Positions 16,642 through 25,722 of a stretch of 64,000 bases of DNA are shown in pieces. Position 1 is the stretch's first letter. Each line of letters opens with the position of its first letter. Origin of the DNA: Comamonas thiooxydans (lineage in GTDB: Bacteria > Pseudomonadota > Gammaproteobacteria > Burkholderiales > Burkholderiaceae_C); the NCBI RefSeq assembly GCF_002157685.2, contig NZ_AP026738.1, forward strand, positions 4,836,001 to 4,900,000. Direction: 5' to 3'. The notes beneath the pieces are model-generated. The model was not told where the DNA came from. It made no database searches and worked only from the letters and a program-made list of their open reading frames with translations. Made by a program: the position numbers and the translations under genes.

Positions 16642-17581
16642 AGCGTACGGCTCCGGCAAAGCTGGCACATTGCTGGCGCCAGACCTGAGACTGCATGAGC
16701 GCCAGCGCGGCCTGCTGCGCGCGGGTCACCTGCTCCTGCGAAGAGGTCAGGAAAGCGATGGCCGTCTGCACCTTGGGTGCAATCAGAGGACGCACCGAGA
16801 TCCGGGCCGACTCGGGCAGCGTCGCCACCAGCGCACCAGGCAGCACGCTGTGCAGACCGCCTTCGGTCACGGCCAGCATCAGGCTCAGCACGGAATTGGT
16901 TTCCATGGCCGCACTGACCTCGCAGCCGGCCGCCATGAAGCTCTGGTCCACAATCAGCCGGTTATGCATGTCCGGCGTCAAAAGACATAGCGGCAGCCTG
17001 GCTGCCTGAGACCATTTCACAGGCTTCTGGCTTTGCTCCTCAACCGCAGGACTGAGCAGGAAATAATGCTCCTGATACTGCGGCCAGACGGAGATGCGGG
17101 CGCTGCGCGCCGTGCGGCTGCCCGACTCCAGCCTTTCGCTGTAGCCCAGGGCCAGGTCCAGCGTGAGGTCTTCAAGCCCGGTTTCTATCTCAAGCGAGCT
17201 CATGGAAAGCACCATGGGCGTGATGCCAGGGTGCTGGGCCCGCAGCAGCGCGGCAAAGCGCGTCAGCATGGGCATTGCCGTAGGCACGGCAGCCATGCGC
17301 AGCAGACCTTTGAGCTGCCCGGCTGCAGCGCTCAGATCCTGCCGTAGCACCTCCTCGGCCCTGAGCATGGACAGCGCCGTGGCCAGCACCTGCTCGCCTT
17401 CGGCGGTCAGTCCGCCGAAGACCCGGCCGCGCCTCACGATGACGGCACCGAACTCGTCCTCCAGCGCCTTGAGCGCGTTGGACAGTGCAGGCTGCGTGAT
17501 ATGACAGGCCTGCGCCGCCCTTGCGAAATGGCGGTGCTCATTGAGCGCCACCAGATAACGCATGGAGGTCAGAAGGTTCAT
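16640..17581 (-). CDS. LysR-family regulator, probable regulator of the fds operon
   Basis: A 313-residue LysR-type regulator. The N-terminal winged helix-turn-helix covers residues 1-60 (MRYLVALNEHRHFARAAQAC, then HITQPALSNALKALEDEFGA). A two-lobed effector domain follows. It lies directly upstream of, and on the same strand as, the formate dehydrogenase operon, which is the place of FdsR in relatives. Control of fds by formate is a reasonable inference. Its ATG overlaps the Mrp/ApbC stop codon (TGATG), so it may be expressed together with that gene. Codon use is like its neighbours. Confidence 0.87.
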   Translation of the reverse strand: MNLLTSMRYLVALNEHRHFARAAQACHITQPALSNALKALEDEFGAVIVRRGRVFGGLTAEGEQVLATALSMLRAEEVLRQDLSAAAGQLKGLLRMAAVPTAMPMLTRFAALLRAQHPGITPMVLSMSSLEIETGLEDLTLDLALGYSERLESGSRTARSARISVWPQYQEHYFLLSPAVEEQSQKPVKWSQAARLPLCLLTPDMHNRLIVDQSFMAAGCEVSAAMETNSVLSLMLAVTEGGLHSVLPGALVATLPESARISVRPLIAPKVQTAIAFLTSSQEQVTRAQQAALALMQSQVWRQQCASFAGAVR

Positions 17582-18672
17582 CAGGTATTGCTGCTAACCG
17601 TGATCGTGGGGAACTTGCTGGAGAAGTCCTTGGCCTTGAGAGCCACCTTCACGGCCAGATCGCGCGCCACCTTTTTGTAGACCTGGGCGGCTTCGCTCTC
17701 GGGCTCGGCCACCACCGTGGGCTTGCCGCTGTCGGCCTGCAGGCGGATCTGCAGCGACAGGGGCAGCGCCCCCAGATAGTCGATGTTCTGCTCGCCGGCC
17801 ATCTTCTTGCCGCCGTCGGCGCCAAAGATATGTTCGACATGGCCGCAATTGGTGCAGACATGGGCGGCCATGTTTTCGACCAGGCCGAGAATCGGCACGC
17901 CGACCTTCTCGAACATCTGAATGCCCTTCTTGGCATCGATCAGGGCGATGTCCTGAGGCGTGGTCACCACCACGGCACCCGTCATGGGCACGCGCTGGGA
18001 CAGCGTCAGCTGGATGTCGCCGGTTCCGGGCGGCATGTCGACCAGCAGATAGTCCAGATCCTTCCAGTTGGTCTGGCGCAGCATCTGCTCCAGTGCCTGG
18101 GTGGCCATGGGGCCGCGCCAGATCATGGCCTGGTCGTTGTTGACCAGCAGTCCGATGGACATGACCTGCACGCCGTGGTTCTCCAGCGGCTCCATGGTCT
18201 TGCCGTCATGGCTTTCGGGCTTGCCCGAAACACCCATCATCATGGGCTGGCTGGGGCCGTAGATGTCGGCATCCAGAATGCCCACGCGGGCACCTTCGGC
18301 GGCCAGCGCCAGCGCCAGATTGGCGGTGGTCGTGCTCTTGCCCACGCCGCCCTTGCCGGACGAGATGGCGATGATGTTCTTCACGCCGGGCAGCAACTGC
18401 ACGCCACGCTGCACGGCATGCGAGGCCACCTTGGTGGTGATGTTGACCGAGACATTGCCCACGCCCGCCACAGTCCTGGCCGCAGCGATGAACTGGCTGC
18501 GCAGGGCAGGATGCAGACTACTGGCGGGATAGCCCATCTCCACATCGAACGAGACGTCGTCACCGGCAATCTGCAGATTGCGCAGGGCGCGCGTGCTCAC
18601 AAAGTCCTTGCCAGTGTGCGGATCAAGCACGGTGGCCAGCGCGCTCAGAAGCGCTTGTTCTGTAACAGCCAT
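17581..18672 (-). CDS. apbC: Mrp/ApbC-type iron-sulfur cluster carrier ATPase
   Basis: A 363-residue P-loop protein of the Mrp/NBP35 family, which binds and delivers 4Fe-4S clusters. An N-terminal MIP18-like domain (residues 1-85) is followed by the deviant Walker A SSGKGGVGKSTTTANLALAL, then DADIYGPSQPMMMG and VDMPPGTGDIQLT. A CxxC cluster-binding pair sits in VCTNCGHVEHIFG. I start at the ATG at 18672 (MAVTEQALLSAL). Its position just upstream of the LysR and fds genes suits supply of clusters to the Fe-S-rich formate dehydrogenase, though the protein is a general housekeeping factor. Confidence 0.93.
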   Translation of the reverse strand: MAVTEQALLSALATVLDPHTGKDFVSTRALRNLQIAGDDVSFDVEMGYPASSLHPALRSQFIAAARTVAGVGNVSVNITTKVASHAVQRGVQLLPGVKNIIAISSGKGGVGKSTTTANLALALAAEGARVGILDADIYGPSQPMMMGVSGKPESHDGKTMEPLENHGVQVMSIGLLVNNDQAMIWRGPMATQALEQMLRQTNWKDLDYLLVDMPPGTGDIQLTLSQRVPMTGAVVVTTPQDIALIDAKKGIQMFEKVGVPILGLVENMAAHVCTNCGHVEHIFGADGGKKMAGEQNIDYLGALPLSLQIRLQADSGKPTVVAEPESEAAQVYKKVARDLAVKVALKAKDFSSKFPTITVSSNT

Positions 18673-18783
18673 TGGATTTAGTTTTCCAGAGGTTTCTTCA
18701 ATGAGGGATAGTCTAGCGAAGCTGTCCAACCCCTGTGCACAGGAGACAATGCAGCCCTTTGCCCAAGATTTGAGAGACCGCCC

Positions 18784-19365
18784 GTGAAATTGAAGATGGC
18801 CGAAAATTCCCTGTTTGCAGTCCTGATGCGCTCACGCTGGTGGATCAGCTTTGCGATCTGCGCTGCGGTGGTGCTGGTGTCGCTGGCGGTGTTCCCCAAG
18901 GACATTTCGCCTTTTGCCGCTCTGGGAGCCTTCCCGTTCTTCGTCGTCGGCTGCATTGCCTGCTACAAGCAGCTGCGGGCCCCCAGCCCGGCCAGGCTGG
19001 AGCAGATTCAGCAGGTGATCGCCGAGCAGTCCTGGGCCGACTTCAGCGCACAGTTGCAGACGGCCTGGCAAGCCGAAGGCTATGAGGTTCAGCGCCTGAA
19101 CCAGGCCGGCGCCGATCTGCTGCTGACACGCAACGGCCAGACCAGCGTGGTCGGCGCGCGCCGCTGGAAAGCCGCCGCCCATGGTGTGGAGCCGCTGCGC
19201 GAGCTGCAGGCCGCACAACACAAGCTGGAAGCCGATCTCTGCGTCTACGTGGCTCTGCAGCCTCTGGGCGAAAATGCCGCCAGCTGGGCCGCGCAGAATC
19301 AATTGGTCGTGCTGGATGCCAAGTCCATCGCCACGCTGATTGCCAAGAACCAGAAAAAGAGCTGA
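18784..19365 (+). CDS. Membrane-anchored Mrr-like (restriction endonuclease fold) protein, probably inactive
   Basis: A 193-residue protein with two membrane segments (about residues 19-38 and 42-60). A cytoplasmic domain follows that resembles the Mrr_cat restriction-endonuclease fold (WADFSAQLQTAWQAEGYEV, then GADLLLTRNGQTSVV). In active relatives this strand continues with a QCK or QxK motif that binds the metal; here the same place reads GARRWK, so Gln and Lys are both missing. The aspartate in GADLLL is kept. It may be a DNA- or protein-binding relic rather than a nuclease. It starts with GTG at 18784, with an in-frame ATG at 18796. It is divergent from apbC. Confidence 0.7.
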   Translation: MKLKMAENSLFAVLMRSRWWISFAICAAVVLVSLAVFPKDISPFAALGAFPFFVVGCIACYKQLRAPSPARLEQIQQVIAEQSWADFSAQLQTAWQAEGYEVQRLNQAGADLLLTRNGQTSVVGARRWKAAAHGVEPLRELQAAQHKLEADLCVYVALQPLGENAASWAAQNQLVVLDAKSIATLIAKNQKKS

Positions 19366-19458
19366 CGGCCGCCGCAGACTGTCACCAGGGCCGCCGCCGG
19401 CCCGTTCGATGGCCCGGCCCACCTACCGCCCGCGACCCAATCCGGGCACACTGCAACC

Positions 19459-20745
19459 ATGGCGGCAGTGCAGTTCTCTCCCACCCTCCCACCCAGTCTT
19501 GCCGAAGCAGAGCGGCAGAGCTCCATAGGCCCTAGCTCCAGCATCGGGCAGACCGGCCTGTTGCTCAGCGGCGGCGGCGCCCGGGCTGCCTACCAGGTCG
19601 GCGTGCTGGCCGCCATCGCCGAGCTGCGCCGCGCTCGCGGTCTGCAGCATGGCCCCAATCCCTTTCCAGTGCTTGCAGGCACATCGGCAGGCGCCATCAA
19701 TGTCGCAGCCCTGGCTTGCCATGCCGATGCCTTTGACAGCGCAGTGCGGCGCATGCTGCATGTCTGGGGCCATATGCATACCGAGCAAATCTACAAGGCC
19801 GACTCGCTCAGCGTGCTGCGCAGCGGTGCACGCTGGCTGACGCTGTTGTCGCTGGGCTGGGCGCTGGCCCGCTGGAGCCGCATGCGCCCACGCTCGCTGC
19901 TGGACAACGCTCCACTCAAAACCCTGATGAACAGCGGCCTCATGCCTTTCGAGCGCATTCCACAACTCATCGACAGCGGTCATCTGCACGCCCTGGCCAT
20001 TACTGCATCCAGCTACAGCAGCGGTCAGCACATCACTTTCTTTCAGACTCGCGAGGCCTTGAGCCCCTGGGTACGCGACCAGCGCAAGGCCGTGCAGACC
20101 CTGCTGACCGCCGATCACCTGCTGGCCTCGTCGGCCCTGCCCTTCATATTTCCAGCCATGCCGCTGCCCATGGACGGACATCTCGAGCATTTCGGCGACG
20201 GCTCCATGCGCCAGACTGCGCCCCTGGCACCAGCGATTCACCTGGGCGCCAGCAAACTGCTGGTCGTCGGCGCGGGCAGACGCCACGAGCCTGTGAGCAG
20301 CCAGCCGCAGGTCGATGCCAGCTATCCCACACTGGCCCAGGTGGCCGGGCACGCGCTGTCCAGCATTTTTCTGGACACGCTGGCTGTGGACATAGAGCGT
20401 GCCGAACGCATCAATCACACGCTGAGCCTGATTTCGCCGGCCGAGCGCATTCACAGCCGGCTGCGCCCTATCGAGGTACTGGCCATCACCCCCAGCGAGC
20501 GCATCGACGATATTGCCACGCGCCACATCGACAAGCTGCCGCTGCCGGTGCGCACCCTGCTGGCCACGCTGGGCGTGCGCGCCGGCACGGGCAACCCCAT
20601 GCGCGATGGCGCGCTGGCCAGCTACCTGCTGTTTGAGCAAGGCTATACCCGTGAACTGATAGCGCTGGGCCGCAAAGACGCGCTGGCCCGAAGTGAGGAG
20701 CTGTGCGCCTTTCTGGGTTGGCCTCAAGAATGTAACAAATGTTAA
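19459..20745 (+). CDS. Patatin-like phospholipase
   Basis: A 428-residue patatin-family serine lipase. The oxyanion loop LLSGGGARAAYQVGVL lies near residue 35, the nucleophile elbow AGTSAGAIN near residue 73, and the catalytic dyad aspartate in GDGSMRQ near residue 248. These enzymes cleave acyl chains from phospholipids; RssA/YchK-like members are cytoplasmic. No signal peptide is seen, and the N-terminus is a short low-complexity stretch. It starts 94 bp after the Mrr-like gene. The late region carries DUF3336-like features only weakly, so I name only the family. Confidence 0.9.
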   Translation: MAAVQFSPTLPPSLAEAERQSSIGPSSSIGQTGLLLSGGGARAAYQVGVLAAIAELRRARGLQHGPNPFPVLAGTSAGAINVAALACHADAFDSAVRRMLHVWGHMHTEQIYKADSLSVLRSGARWLTLLSLGWALARWSRMRPRSLLDNAPLKTLMNSGLMPFERIPQLIDSGHLHALAITASSYSSGQHITFFQTREALSPWVRDQRKAVQTLLTADHLLASSALPFIFPAMPLPMDGHLEHFGDGSMRQTAPLAPAIHLGASKLLVVGAGRRHEPVSSQPQVDASYPTLAQVAGHALSSIFLDTLAVDIERAERINHTLSLISPAERIHSRLRPIEVLAITPSERIDDIATRHIDKLPLPVRTLLATLGVRAGTGNPMRDGALASYLLFEQGYTRELIALGRKDALARSEELCAFLGWPQECNKC

Positions 20746-20820
20746 TAATGTGAAAGCAGCCAGGCAAATGATGCGTGAGACACTTTGCATGATCTCCATC
20801 ATCTTTTCGACAACTGTCTA

Positions 20821-22566
20821 GTGACTCCATCCCCACAGCCCATCCGCGCTTCCAAATCGCTCAAGCTCTCGCTGATCCTGCCTTTTGTTGCCCTGATTGC
20901 GCTGCTGACATCTGCCCTGGGCATGCTCTGGTACTGGACGGGCAGCAACACGGTGTCCGCCTTGTCCGAGCAGGTGATGGAAGAGAAAGCCGAGCGTATC
21001 GCGCTGATCGTGGATCGCCACCTGCACCCGTCCAGCGCCGTGCTGGAGGCTGCGTTTCCCAGCGGCCAGCCCGTAGCTGCCGATATCCGCGAACATATTC
21101 CCGACCTGATCTCCCGGCTGTGGGTGGCGACCTCGCTGCATACCCGGCCCAACGACTATGTCTACTACGCCAATATCGCTGGCCAGGGCATTGCTCTCAA
21201 GCGAGTGGCGCCAGAACTGGGTCAGTTGCGCCTCAAGACTCAGCCCGGCGAGCATCGCAGCTACTTCAAGGTCGCCAGCATGCATGCCGAGCCGATCTAC
21301 GAATCCACCGAAACCAATCTGTTCGAGCCGCGCCAGCGCCCCTGGTTCAAGCTTGCGGCGGAGTCGGCCGATGTGATCTGGACTCCTGCCTATATCGACT
21401 TCAGCGCCAAGGACCTGGTGCTCACGCGCGCACGCCGCATTCTTTCCAGCAAGGGCAGTCTCGAGGGTGTGGTTGCCACTGATATTTCGCTGCGCGCACT
21501 CAACGAATTCGTCAACCAGCTGCACCTGAGCGAACATGGCCGAGCCTTCATCATCGAGGCCGGCGGCTCCCTGATCGCCGCCACCGGCATGCCCAACATC
21601 CACCAGCGCGAAGACGGCCAACTGGAGCGCATGAGCGCCGCCAATAGCCAGGACCCGCTGATCCAGGCGGTGTACGACAAGATCCAGGGCGCCTTCCAGT
21701 CCTCGCTGTCCAGCGACGGCCCCGGCACGGCCCTGCTCGAAGATGACAGGCACAACCATATTCGCATTGCCTACCGGCGCCTGAGCAATGGAGGCGGTCA
21801 GGACTGGATGGCCGTGGTGGCCGTACCGCACAAGGACATGCTGGCCGGCGTCTATCGCCATATGGCCCTGGTGGGCAGCCTGGGCTTGCTGGCCCTGGTC
21901 GTGGCCGTCGTCATCGGCACCCGCATCTTCGGCGCCGTGGCCAACGATATGCGTTCGCTGACCCGCGCCGTGCGCAGCGTGGGCCAGGGCGAGATCGACA
22001 CGCCTATCGAAGTGCAGCGCCGCGATGAAATTGGCGAGCTGGCCCACAATTTCCACCGCATGCGCCACAGTCTGTTTACCGATCCACTGACCGGAGCCAG
22101 CAACCGCAGCGCACTGCAGCATATTCTGACCACTCTCACCCGCCCCCTGCCCGGCCAGAACATGGCCACCCCATTTGCCCTGCTGTTTGTGGACCTGGAC
22201 CGTTTCAAGCCGCTCAATGACCGCTGGGGCCATGACAACGGCGATCTGGCGCTGGCCGAGATCAGCCTGCGCCTGCGCAATCTGCTGCGCCCCGACGATG
22301 TCGTTGCCCGCCTGGGCGGCGACGAGTTCATCCTCATCCTGCGCGGCGTCAGCGACGAGGAGCAGGTACAGGCCGTGCGCCTGAAGATAGAGCATGCGCT
22401 GCAGCAGCCGCTGGGCACGCTGCAAGGCATTCCCGAGGGCGAAGCCGTGACCGTGGGCGCATCCGTGGGGCAGGCCCTGTATCCCAGAGATGCCCAGGAT
22501 GCGCAAAGCCTGCTCAAGGTGGCCGACCAGGATATGTATCGCAACAAAAGGCCTTCGGCGGGCTGA
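20821..22566 (+). CDS. Diguanylate cyclase with extracytoplasmic Cache-type sensor, HAMP and GGDEF
   Basis: A roughly 581-residue membrane signalling protein. There is an N-terminal helix (SLILPFVALIALLTSALGML) and a long periplasmic region with a dCache-like segment (QRPWFKLAAESADVIWTPAY). A second helix (LGLLALVVAVVIGT) is followed by HAMP and then a GGDEF domain. LGGDEFILIL is intact, so it should make cyclic di-GMP. RPDD lies exactly five residues before GGDEF, so the inhibitory I-site is also kept. The start is unclear: GTG at 20821 is likeliest, a TTG at 20785 would add 12 residues, and I see no ATG. The ligand is unknown. Confidence 0.9.
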   Translation: MTPSPQPIRASKSLKLSLILPFVALIALLTSALGMLWYWTGSNTVSALSEQVMEEKAERIALIVDRHLHPSSAVLEAAFPSGQPVAADIREHIPDLISRLWVATSLHTRPNDYVYYANIAGQGIALKRVAPELGQLRLKTQPGEHRSYFKVASMHAEPIYESTETNLFEPRQRPWFKLAAESADVIWTPAYIDFSAKDLVLTRARRILSSKGSLEGVVATDISLRALNEFVNQLHLSEHGRAFIIEAGGSLIAATGMPNIHQREDGQLERMSAANSQDPLIQAVYDKIQGAFQSSLSSDGPGTALLEDDRHNHIRIAYRRLSNGGGQDWMAVVAVPHKDMLAGVYRHMALVGSLGLLALVVAVVIGTRIFGAVANDMRSLTRAVRSVGQGEIDTPIEVQRRDEIGELAHNFHRMRHSLFTDPLTGASNRSALQHILTTLTRPLPGQNMATPFALLFVDLDRFKPLNDRWGHDNGDLALAEISLRLRNLLRPDDVVARLGGDEFILILRGVSDEEQVQAVRLKIEHALQQPLGTLQGIPEGEAVTVGASVGQALYPRDAQDAQSLLKVADQDMYRNKRPSAG

Positions 22567-22629
22567 GCGCAGCCGAAGGCTATCGCTTCCAATATTGAAG
22601 CTGCCGACGCTTTATATTCATAAAATTTC

Positions 22630-22680
22630 TATAGTTTTAATATTGAAAACTATATAAATACTGCGCAATAAGCTATAAAA
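22630..22680. repeat. AT-rich hairpin and element copy i upstream of metG
   Basis: TATAGTTTT (22630-22638) and AAAACTATA (22646-22654) form a perfect 9-bp stem. Directly after it, TGCGCAATAAGCTATAAAA (22662-22680) fits the GCGC-N5-GCTAT element. Both lie in the 230-bp gap between the cyclase gene and metG. The stem is followed by no clean T-run. Confidence 0.6.
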
Positions 22681-22796
22681 AACAAAGCAACTGCCGTTCC
22701 GGCACGAACCTGGCGGGCACTGACGCAAAACCCGCGCCCGCAGCCTGGAGCCAAGCCCTTCTAGAATGACGGGTTCTCTGTGAAAGCTGTTTCCTC

Positions 22797-24944
22797 ATGA
22801 CCGCACGCAAACTATTCGTCACCACCGCCCTGCCGTACGCCAACGGCAACTTCCACATCGGCCACATCATGGAATACATCCAGGCCGACACCTGGGTGCG
22901 TGCGCAGCGAATGCAGGGCAATGCGGTCAACTTCGTGGGCGCCGACGACGCCCACGGCGCGCCCATCATGATTGCCGCCGAAAAGGCCGGCAAGACGCCC
23001 CAGCAGTTCGTGGCCGACATCGCCGCCGGCCGCAAGCAGTACCTCGACGGCTTCCACATCGCCTTCGACAACTGGAGCAATACCGACAGCGCCGAAAACC
23101 ACGAGCTGTCCAAGCAGATCTACCTGGACCTGAAGAAGGCCGGCTTCATCGAAACCCGCACCATCGAGCAGTTCTTCGACCCCGAGAAGAACATGTTCCT
23201 GCCCGACCGCTTCATCAAGGGCGAATGCCCGCGCTGCCACGCCAAGGACCAGTACGGCGACAACTGCGAAGTCTGCAGCTCGGTCTACGCGCCCACCGAC
23301 CTCATCAATCCGTTCTCGGCCCTGTCGGGTGCCACCCCGGTGATGAAGTCGTCCGAGCATTTCTTCTTCAAGCTCTCCGACCCGCGCGCCGTGGAATTCC
23401 TGACCGAGTGGACGCAGAACGGCAAGCATGTGCAGCCCGAAGTGGCGGCCAAGATCAAGGAATGGTTCGGCGTGCGCACCAACCCCGACGGCTCGACCAG
23501 CGAAGGCCTGGACGACTGGGACATCAGCCGCGACGCGCCCTATTTCGGTATCGAGATTCCCGATGCACCGGGCAAGTACTTCTATGTCTGGCTGGATGCG
23601 CCCGTAGGCTATCTGGCGTCGCTCAAGGAACTACTCAACAAGCGCGGCGAAGACTACGACGCATACATGGCCGACCCCGATCTGGAGCAGTACCACTTCA
23701 TCGGCAAGGACATCATCACCTTCCACACGCTGTTCTGGCCTGCCATGCTGAAGTTCAGCGGCCGCAAGACGCCGACCAGGATCTGCGTGCATGGCTTCAT
23801 GACCGTGAACAACGGCGAGAAGATGAGCAAGAGCCGCGGCACCGGCCTCGATCCGCTCAAGTACCTGTCGCTCAAGATGAACCCCGAGTGGCTGCGCTAC
23901 TACCTGGGCGCCAAGCTCAACGGCAAGAACGAAGACATCGACTTCAACCCCGAAGACTTCATGCTGCGCGTCAACTCCGACCTGATCGGCAAGTACGTCA
24001 ACATCGCTTCGCGCGCCGCAGGCTTTATCAGCAAGCGCTTTGACGGCAGGCTGGGCGTGGTCAGCGAAGACGGCCAGACCCTGCTGGCCGCGCTGCGCGA
24101 GCAGCAAGCCGCCATCGTCGCCGCCTACGAAGGCCGCGACTCGGCCCGTGCTGCGCGCGAGATCATGCTGCTGTGCGACAAGGTCAACAGCTATGTGGAC
24201 GCCAACAAGCCCTGGGAGCTGGCCAAGAAGGAAGGCATGGATGCCCGCCTGCACGATGTGTGCACGACCTGCATCGAAGCCTTCCGCATCCTGACCATCT
24301 ACCTGAGCCCCATCCTGCCCGGCGTGGCCGCAGAAGTCGCCAACTTCCTCATCGTGCCGCCCGAAAGCTTTGCCGACGTGGTCAAGCCCCTGGGCGCGGG
24401 CCACCAGATCGGCATCTACCAGCATCTGATGCAACGCGTCGATCCCAAGCAGCTCGAAGCCCTGTTCGAAGCGCCCGCGGGCCAGGCAGCCCCCGCCGCC
24501 GAACCCGCCAAGGCCGAGAAAAAGGCCGCCAAGAAGGCCGAGCCCGTGATCGACCCCAATGCCCCCGGCGGCGAGCCGCTGGCCGAGACCATCAGCATCG
24601 ACGACTTTGCCAAGGTCGATCTGCGCATCGCCAGGATCCTGGAATGCAGGGCGGTGGAAGGCTCGACCAAGCTGCTGCAGCTGACGCTGGATGTGGGCGA
24701 GAAGGACGAGAACGGTCAACCCAGGACCCGCAATGTGTTCAGCGGCATCAGCAGCATGTACCAGCCCGAGCAGCTGCAGGGCAAGCTGACGGTGATGGTG
24801 GCCAATCTGGCACCGCGCAAGATGAAGTTCGGCCTGTCCGAAGGCATGGTGCTGGCCGCCAGCCACGCCGACGAGAAGGCCCATCCCGGCATCTATGTGC
24901 TGGAACCCTTCCCTGGCGCCATGCCCGGCATGCGGATTCATTGA
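22797..24944 (+). CDS. metG: Methionyl-tRNA synthetase
   Basis: A 715-residue class I aminoacyl-tRNA synthetase charging tRNA-Met. The HIGH signature appears in [14 protein letters not shown] near residue 15, and KMSKS in [13 protein letters not shown] near residue 344. The zinc knuckle reads [17 protein letters not shown]. After a lysine/alanine-rich linker (about residues 565-590), the C-terminal EMAP/Trbp111 tRNA-binding domain starts at [16 protein letters not shown] and supports dimerisation. The length equals the long, two-domain bacterial form. The ATG at 22797 gives [10 protein letters not shown]. Essential housekeeping gene. Confidence 0.98.
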   Translation: MTARKLFVTTALPYANGNFHIGHIMEYIQADTWVRAQRMQGNAVNFVGADDAHGAPIMIAAEKAGKTPQQFVADIAAGRKQYLDGFHIAFDNWSNTDSAENHELSKQIYLDLKKAGFIETRTIEQFFDPEKNMFLPDRFIKGECPRCHAKDQYGDNCEVCSSVYAPTDLINPFSALSGATPVMKSSEHFFFKLSDPRAVEFLTEWTQNGKHVQPEVAAKIKEWFGVRTNPDGSTSEGLDDWDISRDAPYFGIEIPDAPGKYFYVWLDAPVGYLASLKELLNKRGEDYDAYMADPDLEQYHFIGKDIITFHTLFWPAMLKFSGRKTPTRICVHGFMTVNNGEKMSKSRGTGLDPLKYLSLKMNPEWLRYYLGAKLNGKNEDIDFNPEDFMLRVNSDLIGKYVNIASRAAGFISKRFDGRLGVVSEDGQTLLAALREQQAAIVAAYEGRDSARAAREIMLLCDKVNSYVDANKPWELAKKEGMDARLHDVCTTCIEAFRILTIYLSPILPGVAAEVANFLIVPPESFADVVKPLGAGHQIGIYQHLMQRVDPKQLEALFEAPAGQAAPAAEPAKAEKKAAKKAEPVIDPNAPGGEPLAETISIDDFAKVDLRIARILECRAVEGSTKLLQLTLDVGEKDENGQPRTRNVFSGISSMYQPEQLQGKLTVMVANLAPRKMKFGLSEGMVLAASHADEKAHPGIYVLEPFPGAMPGMRIH

Positions 24945-24948
24945 TCCC

Positions 24949-25398
24949 ATGATCCCCTCTGAGTCGCCTTCGGCGCCTTCCCCCCGGGGGGACGACACCT
25001 TCGCCGCGAGGCGGCGGGGCCGCCTTAGGCTCTTGCCCGGTGTTTCCTCGCGGGGGCGTGCTTCCTCAAGCTCCTGCGGCTTCTGGCTGGCTGGAGTTTT
25101 TTTATGCCTGGCGCTCCCGGGCTGCACCGTGATCGCCGTCACCGGCACCGCCATCAGCGTGACGGCCGGGGCCGTGGGTCTGGCAGCCGATGCCGCTATC
25201 GGCACAGCCAAGATCGTGGGCAAGGGCGTGGGCAAGGCAGCTGACGCCTTGATGGATGACGACCCGCCCGATGCCAGCGGCGTGAATATTCGCTACCGCG
25301 ATCCGTCAGCCACCGCTCCCGCAGCGGCAGAAATGCCGGCAACGACCGCCAACACCACGCCTTCCACGCCCTCTGACGGACTGCCGCCGCAATACTGA
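24949..25398 (+). CDS. Small lipoprotein of unknown function
   Basis: The reliable part is a lipoprotein signal: a hydrophobic stretch GFWLAGVFLCLALPGC with a lipobox ending at Cys about residue 59. A glycine/alanine-rich region with amphipathic repeats (VTAGAVGLAADAAIGTAKIV) follows, then a proline/threonine-rich tail. The ATG at 24949 gives an abnormally long, arginine-rich leader, because this region is a copy of the GC-rich intergenic repeat. The true start may be a TTG near 25033. An ATG at 25104 is out of frame. The gene follows metG by 4 bp in its longest form. Function unknown; probably outer- or inner-membrane anchored. Confidence 0.65.
   Translation: MIPSESPSAPSPRGDDTFAARRRGRLRLLPGVSSRGRASSSSCGFWLAGVFLCLALPGCTVIAVTGTAISVTAGAVGLAADAAIGTAKIVGKGVGKAADALMDDDPPDASGVNIRYRDPSATAPAAAEMPATTANTTPSTPSDGLPPQY
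24954..25032 (+). repeat. GC-rich 3' element, copy 1 (in the lipoprotein leader)
   Basis: CTCTGAGTCGCCTTCGGCGC, then a CCTTCCCCCC/GGGGGG pair, then GACGACACC and GCGAGGCGGCGGGGC. It matches the other four copies in order of motifs. It begins nine bases after the metG stop and is embedded in the 5' part of the lipoprotein reading frame. Confidence 0.65.
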
Positions 25399-25422
25399 CA
25401 AACCACCTGCATTCATTCACAG

Positions 25423-25467
25423 AAAACCGTATTGCGCTACATATTAAATAGCACAATGCGGTTTTTT
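25423..25467 (+). terminator. Rho-independent terminator after the lipoprotein gene
   Basis: AAAACCGTATTG pairs with CAATGCGGTTTT (one G-U-type mismatch) around an AT-rich loop and is followed by a run of six T. It separates the metG-lipoprotein unit from the sulfur genes. Confidence 0.7.
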
Positions 25468-25574
25468 CATGCCCCGGTGCGCGCCCGCAAGCACAAGCGC
25501 AGCGCATAACTAAATAACCAATAACTTCCTGTTACACCACCGGGATATTGAGCTTGCCAGGACGGGGCCGCTTT

Positions 25575-25600
25575 CTAGAATCCGACTGCATCAGCTCTGC
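25575..25600 (+). promoter_or_regulatory. Shared 26-base module upstream of the cytochrome-fccB unit
   Basis: CTAGAATC, nine variable bases, CAGCTCTGC. The same two blocks with the same spacing recur at 28599-28624 ahead of the second flavoprotein gene. TAGAAT could serve as a -10 hexamer, giving a leader of about 140 bases, or the whole could be a regulator site. Confidence 0.5.
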
Positions 25601-25685
25601 CTGCTCCGCCCCTGCCCAGAAGAATGCTCGACATTCGCCACACATAACAAAGGCCGCGCACATTCAGGCATCGAGGTCATAAATC

Positions 25686-25707
25686 CCCCACGCGGCCTTG
25701 CGTGGGG
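25686..25707 (+). promoter_or_regulatory. Leader hairpin next to the cytochrome c ribosome binding site
   Basis: CCCCACGC and GCGTGGGG form a perfect 8-bp stem with a six-base loop. It ends a few bases before the GGGAGG ribosome binding site of the gene at 25723. There is no T-run, so it is more likely a stabilising or translational element than a terminator. Confidence 0.45.
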
Positions 25708-25722
25708 ACAACGGGAGGCCCC

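Larger units (their letters stand above)
25399..25722. other. Intergenic region ahead of the sulfur island
   Basis: A 324-bp gap. In order it holds a terminator (25423-25467), the 26-base module shared with the second flavoprotein unit (25575-25600), and an RNA-hairpin-forming stretch just before the cytochrome start. I see no further gene. Confidence 0.6.

Noticed and set aside
23631..25235. A 534-codon minus-strand frame opposite metG
   Set aside because: metG is certain; the antisense frame is a codon-bias shadow.
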